Assembly (NCBI RefSeq): GCF_022012435.1
Contig: NZ_JAKLUA010000006.1
Location: 248,001-312,000 of the forward strand
DNA: 64,000 nucleotides
Source: Bradyrhizobium zhengyangense
GTDB taxonomy: Bacteria > Pseudomonadota > Alphaproteobacteria > Rhizobiales > Xanthobacteraceae
Direction: 5' to 3'
Part shown: piece by piece, positions 26,342 to 37,527 of the stretch
How positions within the stretch are numbered: position 1 is the stretch's first letter
Layout: every line of letters starts with the position of its first letter
Program-made: the position numbers and the translations under genes
The notes under the pieces: model-generated
What the model saw: the letters and a program-made list of their open reading frames with translations, nothing else
Told to the model about the DNA's origin: nothing
Databases searched by the model: none

Positions 26342-27238
26342 ATGATGACACTCGCCATACATGACCAGCGCCTGGCCAAGCCGGGCCCCCAGAACGCCGC
26401 GCTGCGCGACTACGATTCCGTGCGCCGGGCCATCGCGTTCATCTCGGAGAACTGGCGCGCGCAGCCGACCATCGAGGCGATGGCCGATGCGGCCGGCGTC
26501 ACACCGGATGAGCTGCACCATCTGTTCCGCCGCTGGGCCTCGATCACGCCGAAGGCCTTCATGCAGGCGCTGACTCTCGACCACGCCAAGGGGTTGTTGC
26601 GGGACTCCGCAAGCATCCTCGATGCGGCGCTCGACTCAGGACTTTCAGGGCCGGGCCGTCTGCACGATCTCTTCGTCACCCACGAAGCGATGTCGCCGGG
26701 CGAATGGAAGAACGGCGGCGCGGGGCTGACCTTGCGCTATGGCTTCCATCCGTCTCCCTTTGGGACGGCGATCGTAATCGCGACCGAGCGTGGCCTGTCG
26801 GGTCTCGCCTTCGCCGATCACGGCGAGGAGAAGGCCGCGCTCGCCGACATGACGCGGCGCTGGGCCAACGCGACCTATGTGGAGGATCACGAAGGCACTG
26901 CGCCGCTCGCAGCACGCATCTTCGACACGAAACTGTGGCGGCCGGATCAGCCGCTGCGCGTGGTGATGATCGGCACCGATTTCGAGGTGCGGGTCTGGGA
27001 GACGCTGCTGAAGATCCCGATGGGCCGCGCGGTGTCCTATTCGGACATCGCCTGCAACATCAACAGCCCGAAGGCCTCGCGCGCCGTCGGCGCTGCCGTC
27101 GGCAAGAACCCGGTGTCCTTCGTCGTGCCCTGCCACCGCGCGCTCGGCAAGAGCGGCACGCTGACGGGCTATCATTGGGGTATCACCCGCAAGCAGGCGA
27201 TGCTGGGCTGGGAAGCCGGGCAGCTGGGGATGCAATAG
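26342..27238 (+). CDS. Ada-like activator/methyltransferase lacking the zinc domain
   Basis: The 298-residue fusion. Residues about 25-120: AraC-type HTH (WRAQPTIEAMADAAGVTPDELHHLFRRWASITPKAFMQ). Residues about 130-295: O6-methylguanine-DNA methyltransferase with helix-turn-helix SYSDIACNINSPKASRAVGAAVGKNP and acceptor Cys264 in VPCHRALGKSG, flanked by the Arg finger. It lacks the N-terminal Ada zinc-cysteine domain that in E. coli senses methylphosphotriesters, so how it would sense damage is unclear; such shortened Ada forms are common in alphaproteobacteria. It is a DNA-repair protein, possibly with adaptive-response regulation. Family A repeat follows. Confidence 0.87.
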   Translation: MMTLAIHDQRLAKPGPQNAALRDYDSVRRAIAFISENWRAQPTIEAMADAAGVTPDELHHLFRRWASITPKAFMQALTLDHAKGLLRDSASILDAALDSGLSGPGRLHDLFVTHEAMSPGEWKNGGAGLTLRYGFHPSPFGTAIVIATERGLSGLAFADHGEEKAALADMTRRWANATYVEDHEGTAPLAARIFDTKLWRPDQPLRVVMIGTDFEVRVWETLLKIPMGRAVSYSDIACNINSPKASRAVGAAVGKNPVSFVVPCHRALGKSGTLTGYHWGITRKQAMLGWEAGQLGMQ

Positions 27239-27255
27239 GAGCTACGAACGCCACT

Positions 27256-27349
27256 ATCGTAGGGTGGGCAAAGGCGCAACGCGCCGTGCCCACGATCTCT
27301 CTGAAATGGCGACAGGCGGTGGGCACGCTTCGCTTTGCGCACCCTACGA
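27256..27349. repeat. Intergenic palindromic repeat family A, copy 2
   Basis: Left arm ATCGTAGGGTGGGCAAAG (27256-27273) is identical to copy 1; right arm CTTTGCGCACCCTACGA differs by one base. It lies between convergent ada-like and gpmA genes. Confidence 0.9.
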
Positions 27350-27357
27350 GACCTTCG

Positions 27358-27981
27358 TCAACCCGCCAGATCCAGCTTCGACGCGACCGTCGAATCCGCG
27401 TTGAGCCGGTAGATGATCGGCACGCCGGTCGCGAGCTCGCGCTTCAAAATGCCTTCGGGCGACAGCTTCTCCAGCACCATGATCAAGGCACGCAGCGAAT
27501 TGCCGTGGGCCGCAACCAGCGTGCGCTTCCCGTTGAGCACGCCGGGCAGGATTTCCTGCACGTAATAGGGCAGTGCACGCGCCAGCGTGTCCTTGAGGCT
27601 TTCGCCGCCGGGCGGCGGCACGTCGTAGGAGCGGCGCCAGACATGCACCTGCTCCTCGCCCCACTTCTTGCGGGCGTCGTCCTTGTTGAGCCCGGAGAGG
27701 TCGCCATAGTCGCGCTCGTTCAGCGCGAGATCCTTTGACGTGGGCAAACCGGTCTGGCCGAGCTCGGTGAGAATGAGATCGAGCGTGTGCTGTGCGCGCG
27801 TCAGCACTGAGGTGAAGGCGACGTCGAACACCAGGCCCTGGGCCTTCAACTTGCGGCCGGCCTCCTTGGCTTCCGCGACACCCTGCTCGGTGAGATCGGG
27901 ATCCTTCCAGCCCGTGAACAGGTTCTTCAGATTCCATTCGCTCTGGCCGTGGCGCACGAGCACGAGAAGACGTTCGCTCAT
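27358..27981 (-). CDS. gpmA: 2,3-bisphosphoglycerate-dependent phosphoglycerate mutase
   Basis: The 207-residue enzyme of glycolysis and gluconeogenesis interconverts 3- and 2-phosphoglycerate. Active-site motif [10 protein letters not shown] (phosphorylated His near residue 11), [37 protein letters not shown], and second His in [13 protein letters not shown]. Shorter than the 230-250-residue E. coli form, as in other alphaproteobacteria. It follows dapB by 23 bp on the minus strand and may be cotranscribed with it. Confidence 0.95.
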   Translation of the reverse strand: MSERLLVLVRHGQSEWNLKNLFTGWKDPDLTEQGVAEAKEAGRKLKAQGLVFDVAFTSVLTRAQHTLDLILTELGQTGLPTSKDLALNERDYGDLSGLNKDDARKKWGEEQVHVWRRSYDVPPPGGESLKDTLARALPYYVQEILPGVLNGKRTLVAAHGNSLRALIMVLEKLSPEGILKRELATGVPIIYRLNADSTVASKLDLAG

Positions 27982-28004
27982 TGAGTGCTTTCCGTTTGGT
28001 TCTT

Positions 28005-28820
28005 CTAGATGTCTGCGAGGCCGAGCACGTCGGCCATGGAGTAATGCCCCGGCTTCTTGCCATGCGCCCAGAGCGCCGCCTTCAGCGCGCCGTGCGCGAA
28101 CAGCATGCGGTCTTCGGCGAGATGCGACAATGTCAGACGCTCGAACGGGCCGAGAAAGGTGACGCTGTGCTCGCCGGCGACGGTGCCGCCGCGCAAGGAC
28201 GCAAAGCCGATCGCGCCCGGCTTGCGCGCGCCGGTGATGCCGTCGCGGCCACGTTCCGCGTTCTCCTCGAGCGAAATGCCGCGACCGGCGGCTGCGGCCT
28301 GGCCCAGCATCAGCGCGGTGCCGGAGGGCGCATCGACCTTCATGCGGTGATGGGTCTCGACGATCTCGATGTCAAAACTTTCGTCGAGCGCCTTGGCGAC
28401 GCGCTTGACCACGGCGGCGAGCAAATTGACGCCCAGGCTCATATTGCCCGACTGCACCACGACCGCGCGATTGGTGACGCTCTTGATCACGGCGTTGTCG
28501 GACGCCGACAGCCCGGTGGTGCCGATGACATGGACCAGCCCACGCTCAGCCGCGATCGCGACATTGGCGATGGTCGCGGCCGGCACGGTGAAATCCAGAA
28601 TGCCATCGGCATCTTTCGACATCGCCCAGAGGTCGGCGGACAACTTGATACCGTTGGCCGGGAGCCCTGCGAGCACGCCGGCATCCTTGCCTAAGAGCTC
28701 CGAGCCCGGCGCCTCCAGCGCGCCAGCCAATACCGCGCCTTTGCTGTCGGCAATCGCCCGCGTCAGGGCGCGGCCCATCCGGCCGCCGGCTCCCGCAACA
28801 ATCAAGCGCATGTCTGACAT
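28005..28820 (-). CDS. dapB: 4-hydroxy-tetrahydrodipicolinate reductase
   Basis: The 271-residue reductase of lysine and diaminopimelate synthesis uses NAD(P)H to convert the aspartate-semialdehyde/pyruvate adduct to tetrahydrodipicolinate. N-terminal Rossmann motif [12 protein letters not shown] (about residues 8-20), then GTTGLS, and substrate-binding/catalytic [19 protein letters not shown] with conserved His-His and Lys. GAGAGG upstream of ATG 28820; MRLIVAG at 28811 is an alternative. The gpmA gene follows. Confidence 0.95.
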   Translation of the reverse strand: MSDMRLIVAGAGGRMGRALTRAIADSKGAVLAGALEAPGSELLGKDAGVLAGLPANGIKLSADLWAMSKDADGILDFTVPAATIANVAIAAERGLVHVIGTTGLSASDNAVIKSVTNRAVVVQSGNMSLGVNLLAAVVKRVAKALDESFDIEIVETHHRMKVDAPSGTALMLGQAAAAGRGISLEENAERGRDGITGARKPGAIGFASLRGGTVAGEHSVTFLGPFERLTLSHLAEDRMLFAHGALKAALWAHGKKPGHYSMADVLGLADI

Positions 28821-28889
28821 GGTGTGATCCTCTCAGGCGCCGTTGTAGCGGCGGGATGCAGTTCCGGCAACCGAGGGGGATCAAAGGCC

Positions 28890-28987
28890 GTCATTCCGGG
28901 GCGCCCGAAGGCGAACTCTGGTGCGCAATTGCGCACCTGAGAATCTCGAGATTCCGGGCTCGATGCTGCGCATCGCCCCTGAATGAC
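28890..28987. repeat. Intergenic palindromic repeat family B, copy 2
   Basis: Ends GTCATTCCGGGGC and GCCCCTGAATGAC; inner palindromes TGCGCAATTGCGCA and GAATCTCGAGATTCC. It lies between dapB and the DUF1330 gene. Shares ends and CTCGAG core with copy 1 at 24890. Confidence 0.8.
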
Positions 28988-28995
28988 AGAGCGTC

Positions 28996-29307
28996 TCAAC
29001 CGTCCGCCGGCTGCGGACCGTCATAGCCCTCGATGATGATGAGGTCGGCAATCGAGTGCGGCTGGCGCACCTTGATGTTGGCCTGGTATTCCGGCGAATT
29101 GTAACAGGCGATCGCGGTTTGATAATCAGGGAATTCGATCACGACGTTGCGGGTACGGCTGGCGCCTTCGACTGTTGTGAACTTGCCGCCGCGGATGACG
29201 AAACGGCCACCCCACTTCTTGAAGATCGGACCGTTGGCGACGGCATAGGGCTTGTAGCCCTCGTCATTGTTCACGTCGACGCGTCCGATCCAGTAGCCTT
29301 TTGCCAT
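28996..29307 (-). CDS. DUF1330 domain protein
   Basis: The 103-residue protein starts at ATG 29307 behind AAGGAGAAGAACA, a strong site; a longer frame to 29445 lies in pyrF. The sequence MAKGYWIGRVDVNNDEGYKPYA and FPDYQTAIACYNSPEYQA are typical of DUF1330, a small ferredoxin-like dimeric alpha+beta barrel fold of unknown function, common in Rhizobiales. It lies 28 bp downstream of pyrF and is probably cotranscribed with it. Confidence 0.85.
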   Translation of the reverse strand: MAKGYWIGRVDVNNDEGYKPYAVANGPIFKKWGGRFVIRGGKFTTVEGASRTRNVVIEFPDYQTAIACYNSPEYQANIKVRQPHSIADLIIIEGYDGPQPADG

Positions 29308-29335
29308 TGTTCTTCTCCTTTTTTGATTTGTTTGA

Positions 29336-30046
29336 TCAGCCGAGTGCCTGCGCGATCTCGGCCTGGATCGCTTCAGCGATCGCCTTGGGATCGGAGGCTT
29401 CCACCACCGGCCGCCCGACGACGAGATAATCGGCGCCCGCGGCAATTGCGCGGCCGGGCGTCATGATGCGCTTCTGATCGCCTGACGCCGCTCCCGCCGG
29501 ACGGATGCCTGGTGTGACGAGGTTCGTCTGCTGGCCGACGATCTTGCGCAAGGCGCCGGCCTCCTCGGGCGAGGACACGAGACCGTCGATGCCGAGCGCC
29601 TGCGCCTGCCGTGCGCGCGCCTCGACCAGCTCGGAGACACCGAGCCGGAAGCCTGCCGCATGCAGATCGTCGTCATTGTAGGAGGTCAGTACCGTCACCG
29701 CGAGAAGCTTCAGCTTCGAAGAGCCGCGACCCTCGACGGCGCCCTTCATCGTCTGCGGATAGGCATGTACGGTGAGGAAGGTCGCGCCCAGCCTGGTGAT
29801 GCTCTCGACGCCTTGTGAGACCGTGTTGCCGATGTCGTGCAGCTTGAGATCGAGAAAGACCTTCTTGCCGCTGTCAGCAAGCTTGGTAACCAGCGGCAGG
29901 CCGCCGGCATAAGCAAGGCGATAGCCGATCTTGTAGAATGTGACGCTGTTGCCGAGCCTGGTGACCATCGCCTCCGCGGCATCGACGCTGGGCAAATCGA
30001 GCGCAACGATCAGGCGGTCTTTCGGGGCAATTTCGGCTGGCCTCAT
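29336..30046 (-). CDS. pyrF: Orotidine 5'-phosphate decarboxylase
   Basis: The 236-residue TIM barrel makes UMP in the last step of de novo pyrimidine synthesis. [13 protein letters not shown] starts the barrel, the catalytic Lys-Asp network is in [13 protein letters not shown], and the phosphate loop in [21 protein letters not shown] lies five bases before ATG 30046, six bp after the FMN reductase gene stop, so it belongs to the same unit. DUF1330 gene follows 28 bp downstream. Confidence 0.95.
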   Translation of the reverse strand: MRPAEIAPKDRLIVALDLPSVDAAEAMVTRLGNSVTFYKIGYRLAYAGGLPLVTKLADSGKKVFLDLKLHDIGNTVSQGVESITRLGATFLTVHAYPQTMKGAVEGRGSSKLKLLAVTVLTSYNDDDLHAAGFRLGVSELVEARARQAQALGIDGLVSSPEEAGALRKIVGQQTNLVTPGIRPAGAASGDQKRIMTPGRAIAAGADYLVVGRPVVEASDPKAIAEAIQAEIAQALG

Positions 30047-30052
30047 GTCACC

Positions 30053-30631
30053 TCACATCATGCGTTGGGAAATGTCGATCAACTGCCGCACCATCTGCTT
30101 CAGCCCGTCGCTATCGGCCTGGCTCTTGAGCCTGTCCATATCGTCATAGGCCTGGTCGGCAAAGGCGAGCGTGAACTGGCTGGCGATCACATTGGCGTGG
30201 CACGACGTCAAAATCAGCCGCAATGCCTGCAGCGCGCGGGCGGCGCCAAGGCGGCTCTGCGAAGCACCGGCGAGCGCGAAGGCGCGGTTGCGGAAGACGT
30301 CTCCGCGTGCCTCGTGCGGATCCTGCACGCGGCTGACCCAGTCGATCGCGTTCTTCAGCAGCGGTGGCACGGAGGCGTTGTATTCGGGCGAGACGAACAG
30401 CACGCCGTGATGCGCGCCGATCATGCGCTTGAGGTTGATGGCGTGCTTGGGCACGCCTGACTTGGCCTGGAGATCGCCGTCGTAGATCGGCAGCGGAAAA
30501 TCGGCGAGCGAGATGCGGGTGATTTCGACGCCGGCCTGCGCGAATTCATAAGCGGCGACCGCCGCCAGCTTCACATTGTGCGAGCCGGTGCGCAGCGAGC
30601 CGGGAATGACCAGGATCTTCGGGGCTGACAT
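30053..30631 (-). CDS. NADPH-dependent FMN reductase-family protein
   Basis: The 192-residue flavodoxin-fold oxidoreductase: opening KILVIPGSLRTGSHN (phosphate loop), NLKRMIGAHHGVLFVSPEYNASVPPLLKNAIDWVSR with the family motif PEYN, and FALAGASQSRLGAARA. Members include chromate, azo and quinone reductases. It likely uses FMN and NAD(P)H; the physiological substrate is unknown. The gene precedes pyrF with only 6 bp between. It follows pmtA by 57 bp. Confidence 0.88.
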   Translation of the reverse strand: MSAPKILVIPGSLRTGSHNVKLAAVAAYEFAQAGVEITRISLADFPLPIYDGDLQAKSGVPKHAINLKRMIGAHHGVLFVSPEYNASVPPLLKNAIDWVSRVQDPHEARGDVFRNRAFALAGASQSRLGAARALQALRLILTSCHANVIASQFTLAFADQAYDDMDRLKSQADSDGLKQMVRQLIDISQRMM

Positions 30632-30688
30632 CCTCTTCCATACGTTCGGCGAAACGAGCCCGCCGCGTAAAGGAAGACGCCAGCGGAA

Positions 30689-31288
30689 TTAGTACTTGCG
30701 ATACACCCAGACGCGGGCCGGCGGAAGGTTCATCCAGATCCGTTCCGAAGCCTCTGTGGACACGCCGGGCAGCGATTTCGGGATCGGCGGCACTACCGCA
30801 TAGGTGAACTGAACGAAGGGGGCGCCGGGCGCGAGCGCCGTGAAGGCATCGCGAATCAGCCGCAGGCGCGTCAGCATCGGTTTTGTGACCAGCGGCAGGC
30901 CGGAGACCACCGCGCTGGCCGGCGCGCTCAGCACATTCCAGAGCGTGTCGCGCAGGCGATAGGCATCGCCCTGCACCACCTTGGCCTGCGGATAGCGGTC
31001 GCGCAAAAGCGCGCAGAAGCCGGGATTGTATTCGACGAGGACGAGGCGCTTTTGATCGACGCCGCGCTCGACCAGCGCCGAGGTGATGGCGCCCGTGCCG
31101 GGTCCGAGCTCGACCACCGGGGCATCCGAATTGACGTCGACGTAATGCGCCATGGTCCGCGCGAGCAGCTTGCCCGACGGCATCACCGCGCCCATGTGGA
31201 GGGGCTTTTCGATCCACGATCTGAGGAAGCGCACCTCGTCATCGAGACGGGGCTTCTTCAACGCACGCGCGGACGACGGCAATGGCAT
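30689..31288 (-). CDS. pmtA: Phospholipid N-methyltransferase, PmtA type
   Basis: The 199-residue SAM-dependent enzyme. SAM motif VVELGPGTGAITSAL near residue 58, second strand motif LVLVEYNP near 82, then VVQGDAYRLRD, VVSGLPLV near 130 and the C-terminal PPARVWVYRKY. It methylates phosphatidylethanolamine to phosphatidylcholine in three steps at the membrane. In Bradyrhizobium japonicum such an enzyme is known from the dnaKJ region and matters for symbiosis; here too it lies just after dnaJ (93 bp). No signal peptide or TM helix. Confidence 0.82.
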   Translation of the reverse strand: MPLPSSARALKKPRLDDEVRFLRSWIEKPLHMGAVMPSGKLLARTMAHYVDVNSDAPVVELGPGTGAITSALVERGVDQKRLVLVEYNPGFCALLRDRYPQAKVVQGDAYRLRDTLWNVLSAPASAVVSGLPLVTKPMLTRLRLIRDAFTALAPGAPFVQFTYAVVPPIPKSLPGVSTEASERIWMNLPPARVWVYRKY

Positions 31289-31381
31289 GTCTGGACCGGA
31301 CGGGACGAGACCGCGCGAGCGCGGCGTGTCAGAAAATGGTCATAAAGACGTATAGGCCGAAGTCGATACGGTCAAGCCGCG

Positions 31382-32515
31382 TCAGTTCGCCCGATTACCG
31401 AAGAAATCCTTGACCTTGGCGAAGAAGCCCTCGGATTCCGGCTGGGTGTTGCCGGAGGAGAGTTTTTCGAACTCGGCCAGCAATTCCTGCTGCTTCTTGG
31501 TGAGATTCTGCGGGGTCTCGACCACGACCTGGACATACATGTCACCCATCTGGCGCGAGCGCAGCACCGGCATACCCTTTGATGCGATGCGGAATCGGCG
31601 GGCGGACTGGGTTCCGGCGGGCACCTTCACCTTGGCCTTGCCCTTGTCGATGGTGGGCACCTCGAATTCGCCGCCGAGCGCGGCCGTGACCATCGAGATC
31701 GGCACGCGGCAATGCAGATCGGCGCCGTCGCGCTGGAAGAACTGGTGCTGGGCCAGCGACAGGAAGATGTAGAGGTCGCCGGGCGGACCGCCGCGGACGC
31801 CGGCCTCGCCCTCGCCGGCGAGCCGGATCCGGGTGCCGTCCTCGACGCCCTGTGGAATGTTGACCGACAGCGTTCGCTCGCGCGTGACGCGGCCCTGTCC
31901 CGAGCAGGACGGGCAGGCATCCTCGATCATCTGGCCGCGGCCCTGACAGCCGGGGCAGGTGCGCTCGAGGGTGAAGAAGCCCTGCGACTGCCGCACGCGG
32001 CCGGCGCCGCCGCAGGTCGAGCAGGTCTTCGGCTTGGTGCCGGCCTTGGCGCCGATACCCGAGCAGGCCTCGCAGGTGACCGAGACCGGAATCTCGATCT
32101 GCGCGGTCTTGCCGCCAAAGGCTTCCTCGAGGGTGATTTCCATGTTGTAGCGCAGATCGGCGCCGCGCTCGCGGCCGCCGCGGCCGCGCTGCCCGGCCAT
32201 GCCGAACAGATCTTCGAAAATGTCGGAGAAGGAGGATGCGAAGCCCGCGCCGAAACCGGCGCCGCCGCCGGGACCGCCCTGCTCGAACGCAGCATGGCCG
32301 AAACGGTCATAGGCCGCGCGCTTATCCTTGTCCTTCAGGACTTCGTAGGCCTCGTTGATTTCCTTGAACTTGACCTCGCTGGTCTCATCCCCGGGATTGC
32401 GGTCGGGATGGAATTTCATCGCCAGCTTGCGAAACGACGATTTCAGCTTGCCCTCGTCGGCCGTGCGTTCGACTTCGAGGGTTTCGTAGTAGCAGCGCTT
32501 GGTGGACGTGGACAT
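31382..32515 (-). CDS. dnaJ: Chaperone DnaJ
   Basis: The 377-residue Hsp40: J domain (residues about 8-75) with HPD in [11 protein letters not shown], Gly/Phe-rich stretch, and four zinc-binding CxxCxGxG repeats ([32 protein letters not shown]), then client-binding C domains. Stimulates DnaK ATPase and presents substrates. Start at ATG 32515; a longer frame to 32581 is unsupported. It follows dnaK after 261 bp that contain a hairpin terminator at 32701-32730, so its expression relative to dnaK may be partly attenuated. Confidence 0.97.
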   Translation of the reverse strand: MSTSTKRCYYETLEVERTADEGKLKSSFRKLAMKFHPDRNPGDETSEVKFKEINEAYEVLKDKDKRAAYDRFGHAAFEQGGPGGGAGFGAGFASSFSDIFEDLFGMAGQRGRGGRERGADLRYNMEITLEEAFGGKTAQIEIPVSVTCEACSGIGAKAGTKPKTCSTCGGAGRVRQSQGFFTLERTCPGCQGRGQMIEDACPSCSGQGRVTRERTLSVNIPQGVEDGTRIRLAGEGEAGVRGGPPGDLYIFLSLAQHQFFQRDGADLHCRVPISMVTAALGGEFEVPTIDKGKAKVKVPAGTQSARRFRIASKGMPVLRSRQMGDMYVQVVVETPQNLTKKQQELLAEFEKLSSGNTQPESEGFFAKVKDFFGNRAN

Positions 32516-32700
32516 GTCTGACTCAGGTCTATCCGATCGCGATTCAAGTCGGAGCGAAACAACGTCGCCACACGACGACATAGGCAGCCTTCCGCATCAC
32601 TGCAGCGGGCTGCATGGCAGCGTTGAGCATAACGGCTGGGAATTGATTGATCGTAACGGGACTGACTCCAAAAGAGTTGCCGCCCGTCGAGCCCGACACG

Positions 32701-32730
32701 AAAGCCTCCCCCATGAAGGGGGAGGCCTTG
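32701..32730 (-). terminator. Hairpin between dnaK and dnaJ
   Basis: Twelve-base stem GCCTCCCCC/GGGGGAGGC with loop (32704-32728), read on the minus strand followed by TTT. It may end most dnaK transcripts or stabilise the 3' end, lowering dnaJ output. Confidence 0.7.
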
Positions 32731-32776
32731 AGAGCGTGTGGGGTCCAAGCCGTCCGCATCATGACCCTCTTGGGGC

Positions 32777-34678
<1,902 letters not shown>

Positions 34679-34782
34679 GGTCCTGATATCCTTCTTTTTG
34701 CGGCAGGTTGGCTGGGCCCAGAAGGCACCCGAACCGAAACCCCCTAAGATCAAACATTCGCGATATTGCGATGGTTGAGGCT

Positions 34783-34811
34783 CATATAGGAGGGGGGGAG
34801 GGGCCCGCAAG
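34783..34811 (-). promoter_or_regulatory. Sigma-32 (RpoH) promoter of dnaK
   Basis: On the minus strand CTTG (34811-34808), 17 bp spacer, then CCTATATGAG (34790-34781). This fits the alphaproteobacterial RpoH consensus CTTG-N17/18-CYTATNTNNG at every fixed position. It lies about 100 bp before the dnaK start. The spacer is C-rich. Heat-shock control is well known for dnaKJ in this group. Confidence 0.9.
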
Positions 34812-35075
34812 GACCGAACGCAACTTTGGGCCGTGAAAACATTGGGTTTTGGAAGATCGTATCCGGGCTCAACCGCACTTGCGGGTGAGGAAATATTAAC
34901 AGGTTCGGCGATCGAGCGGCCGCCCGCCGCGATCCGCGGCCCGGCCCTGTTACCGCCGCGCCAAACCCGCTAAAAGGCGGCCGGCCGGACGGTCTCGCCA
35001 TGGGGCTGCTTCGCGCGACAAAGCGCCCGAGGGCCGACCATCGTACGGCCTCAATGTGAACCAATCAGAGTGCCC
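34812..35075. other. Intergenic region between dnaK promoter and exported-protein gene
   Basis: No gene seen. An imperfect inverted repeat with arms CTCAACCGCA (34868-34877) and TGCGGGTGAG (34880-34889) lies 57 bp upstream of the dnaK promoter, a possible operator. The rest is GC-rich and holds the promoter of the next gene, which I cannot locate. Confidence 0.5.
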
Positions 35076-36014
35076 ATGAAGCTGATCCGCCCCCTCGCCG
35101 CACTCGTCCTCCTCGTCGCTTCGGCGCTTCCGGCGCTTGCCGCCGACGCCGTTTACCCGCCGGGACTGCGCCTCGGCATGGTGCCTCTGGTCGGCCTCAG
35201 CAAGGCCAAGACCTTCCCGGGCTTCGAGAACGAGGACGGCAGCGTCAAGGTGCTGATCACCGAGCTGCCGCCGGCGGCCTATAACGAGGTCGTCAGTGCG
35301 TTCAACGCCAATCCGGCCGGCACCAACGGCGTCAAGCCGGACAAGATCGAGACGTCGGCAGGCCTTGCGTATTTTACCACCGAAGGCGCCAAGGTTGGCG
35401 ACACGCTGGTGAAGCGCTATTCGATGATCGTGCCGGGCACCGGCTTCTCCGGCTATGTCGCGGTGCAAATTCCCGAGAACGCTGCGAAGATCTACACAGA
35501 CGAAGCGGTGCGGCAGATGTTTGCGACCGCCACTATCCGCAAGGAGGTGTCGGTCGACGAGCAGATCGGGCTGCTGCCGTTCAAGATCACCGATCTCGCC
35601 GGCTTCAAGGACGTCCGTACGCTGGTGCCGGGCTCGAGCATCATCCTGGCCGACGGCAGCGAGAGCTCGGGCTATGAATCCAAGCCATTCATCATCCTCG
35701 GCCTGATCGGCGCCACCCCGCAAGCCGCCGACGACCGCGCCCGCTTCGCCCAGGAGGCGGCCCTTCAGATTCCGGGTTTGCGCGAAACCAAAATCACCAT
35801 GTCGGAGCCGATCCGCATCAACAGCCAGCCCGGCTTCGAGACCCGGATCGACGGCGTCAGCGGCAAGGACAAGACCCCGGTCACGGTGGTGCAGTGGATC
35901 CGCTTCGGCGGCGGCACCTCGCTGCGCATCATCGCCAGCGCCCCGCGCGACCAGTGGTCCGATGCCTTCACCCGTTTCCGCGCCGTGCGCGACGGCATCC
36001 AGCCGAAGGGTTAG
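35076..36014 (+). CDS. Conserved exported protein
   Basis: The product has 312 residues from ATG 35076 (a GTG at 35070 is also in frame). Residues 1-23 (MKLIRPLAALVLLVASALPALA) are a Sec signal. The mature protein begins DAVYPPGLRLGMVPLVGLSKAKTFPGFEN and has no cysteine or membrane segment. It resembles conserved hypothetical periplasmic proteins of Rhizobiales; I do not recognise the family name. It is divergent from dnaK and precedes the exported nicotinamidase by 130 bp in the same direction. Function unknown. Confidence 0.8.
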   Translation: MKLIRPLAALVLLVASALPALAADAVYPPGLRLGMVPLVGLSKAKTFPGFENEDGSVKVLITELPPAAYNEVVSAFNANPAGTNGVKPDKIETSAGLAYFTTEGAKVGDTLVKRYSMIVPGTGFSGYVAVQIPENAAKIYTDEAVRQMFATATIRKEVSVDEQIGLLPFKITDLAGFKDVRTLVPGSSIILADGSESSGYESKPFIILGLIGATPQAADDRARFAQEAALQIPGLRETKITMSEPIRINSQPGFETRIDGVSGKDKTPVTVVQWIRFGGGTSLRIIASAPRDQWSDAFTRFRAVRDGIQPKG

Positions 36015-36144
36015 AGGCCCTGGGGCTGGCAGCCCAAGCGTTCACCAGAGCCGGCTGCATTTTCGGGCTTTCGTTCGTACACGAACGGAACTAGGCTTCC
36101 CTCCATTGGATCAGCTTGAGATCATCCTGGAGGGGAGGCGGACG

Positions 36145-36867
36145 ATGCTTAATCGACGACAGATCTTGGCCGCGATGGGAACGACGGCGCTTGCGAGCCT
36201 CGCTCCATCGGCACTGTTCGCAGCAGCTGCGATCAAGCCGGACGACAGCTCCGCGCTGCTCGTGATCGACGTGCAGAATTGCTTCCTGCCCGGCGGCAGC
36301 CTCGCGGTGAAGGAAGGCGAGCAGGTCGTGCCCGTCATCAACAAGATGGCGAAAGCGTTCTCGAACGTGGTGATGACGCAGGACTGGCACACGCCCGGCC
36401 ACGTCTCGTTCGCATCAGTGCATTCGGGCAAGAAGCCGTTCGAGACCATCGACCTGCCCTATGGCAAGCAGGTGCTGTGGCCCGACCATTGCGTGCAGGG
36501 CACCGACGGCGCCTCGCTGTCGAAGGATCTCTCGATCCCGCAGGCCGAGCTCATCATCCGCAAGGGTTTTCACAAGGACGTCGACAGCTATTCGGCCTTC
36601 CTCGAAGCCGACGGCAAGACGACGACTGGCCTTGCTGCGTATCTGAAGTCGCGCAAGATCAAGCGCGTCTTCGTTGCGGGTCTCGCGACGGATTTCTGTG
36701 TCGCCTGGACCGCGCTCGATGCGCGCAAGGCAGGCTTTGAAGTCTATGTCGTGGAAGACGCCTGCCGCGGCATCGATACGCAGGGCTCGCTGGCAAAGGC
36801 CTGGGCCGACATGGCCAAGGCCGGCGTGAAGCGGATTCAGTCTGCGGATATCGCGGTCAGCGCGTAA
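36145..36867 (+). CDS. pncA: Tat-exported nicotinamidase/pyrazinamidase
   Basis: The product has 240 residues. ATG 36145 follows GGGGAGG. The N terminus MLNRRQILAAMGTTALASLAPSALFAAAA is a twin-arginine signal, so the enzyme is likely exported, unlike typical cytoplasmic PncA. The cysteine-hydrolase core is complete: catalytic Asp42 (VIDVQNCF), Lys140 (IIRKGF), Cys185 (TDFCV) and metal ligands Asp80, His82 and His86 (TQDWHTPGH). It converts nicotinamide to nicotinic acid and ammonia; in the periplasm it would feed NAD salvage from outside. Secondary activity on related amides is possible. Confidence 0.87.
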   Translation: MLNRRQILAAMGTTALASLAPSALFAAAAIKPDDSSALLVIDVQNCFLPGGSLAVKEGEQVVPVINKMAKAFSNVVMTQDWHTPGHVSFASVHSGKKPFETIDLPYGKQVLWPDHCVQGTDGASLSKDLSIPQAELIIRKGFHKDVDSYSAFLEADGKTTTGLAAYLKSRKIKRVFVAGLATDFCVAWTALDARKAGFEVYVVEDACRGIDTQGSLAKAWADMAKAGVKRIQSADIAVSA

Positions 36868-36921
36868 GGCGCACACGCCGGACCTTGAGGAGACGCGCGC
36901 AAGCGCGCTCCTCAAAATCGC

Positions 36922-37527
36922 TCAGTTCGATTCGTTGCTGTTCGCCGCAGGCGCAGCCTTCGCGCCGCCCTTGGCGACGCCGACCAGCGCCGGGCGCAGC
37001 ACGCGCTCGCCGATGGTGTAGCCGGCCTGCATGACCTGCACGACGGTGCCCGCGGGCACCGATGCGTCGGGCACTTCGTACATCGCCTGCTGGAAGTTCG
37101 GATCGAACTTCTGGCCCAAGGGATCGAACTTCTTCACGCCGTGCTTTTCCAGCGCACTGAGCAGCGATCGCTCGGTGAGTTCGACGCCTTCGATCAGCGC
37201 GGTCAGGCCGGGATCGGCGGTGGCACGCGCTTCAGCCGGAACGGCGTCGAGCGCGCGCTGGAGGTTGTCGGCGATGTCGAGCACGTCGCGGGCAAAGCCG
37301 GTGACACCGTAGAGCTTGGAATCGGCGACTTCCTTGGCGGTACGCTTGCGCAAATTCTCCATCTCGGCGAGCGTCCGCAGCATGCGGTCGCGCGCCTCGG
37401 CGGCTTCCTTCTGCAACAGCTCGACCGAACCCGGCTCGGGATCGTCGGGCATGATGTAGGGCTTCGACACCACGGGCTCGCCGGTCGGCGCGGCCGTGTC
37501 TTCGGGTTGCCGGGTTGGATCGGTCAT
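36922..37527 (-). CDS. grpE: Nucleotide exchange factor GrpE
   Basis: The 201-residue co-chaperone of DnaK, releasing ADP. Start chosen at ATG 37527; a frame to 37599 adds an unrelated leader. Acidic N-terminal tail, coiled coil [29 protein letters not shown] (about 55-90), then [15 protein letters not shown] and the beta-domain signature [47 protein letters not shown]. It follows hrcA by 109 bp on the minus strand, the usual alphaproteobacterial hrcA-grpE pair; dnaKJ is a separate unit 2 kb away. Confidence 0.95.
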   Translation of the reverse strand: MTDPTRQPEDTAAPTGEPVVSKPYIMPDDPEPGSVELLQKEAAEARDRMLRTLAEMENLRKRTAKEVADSKLYGVTGFARDVLDIADNLQRALDAVPAEARATADPGLTALIEGVELTERSLLSALEKHGVKKFDPLGQKFDPNFQQAMYEVPDASVPAGTVVQVMQAGYTIGERVLRPALVGVAKGGAKAAPAANSNESN

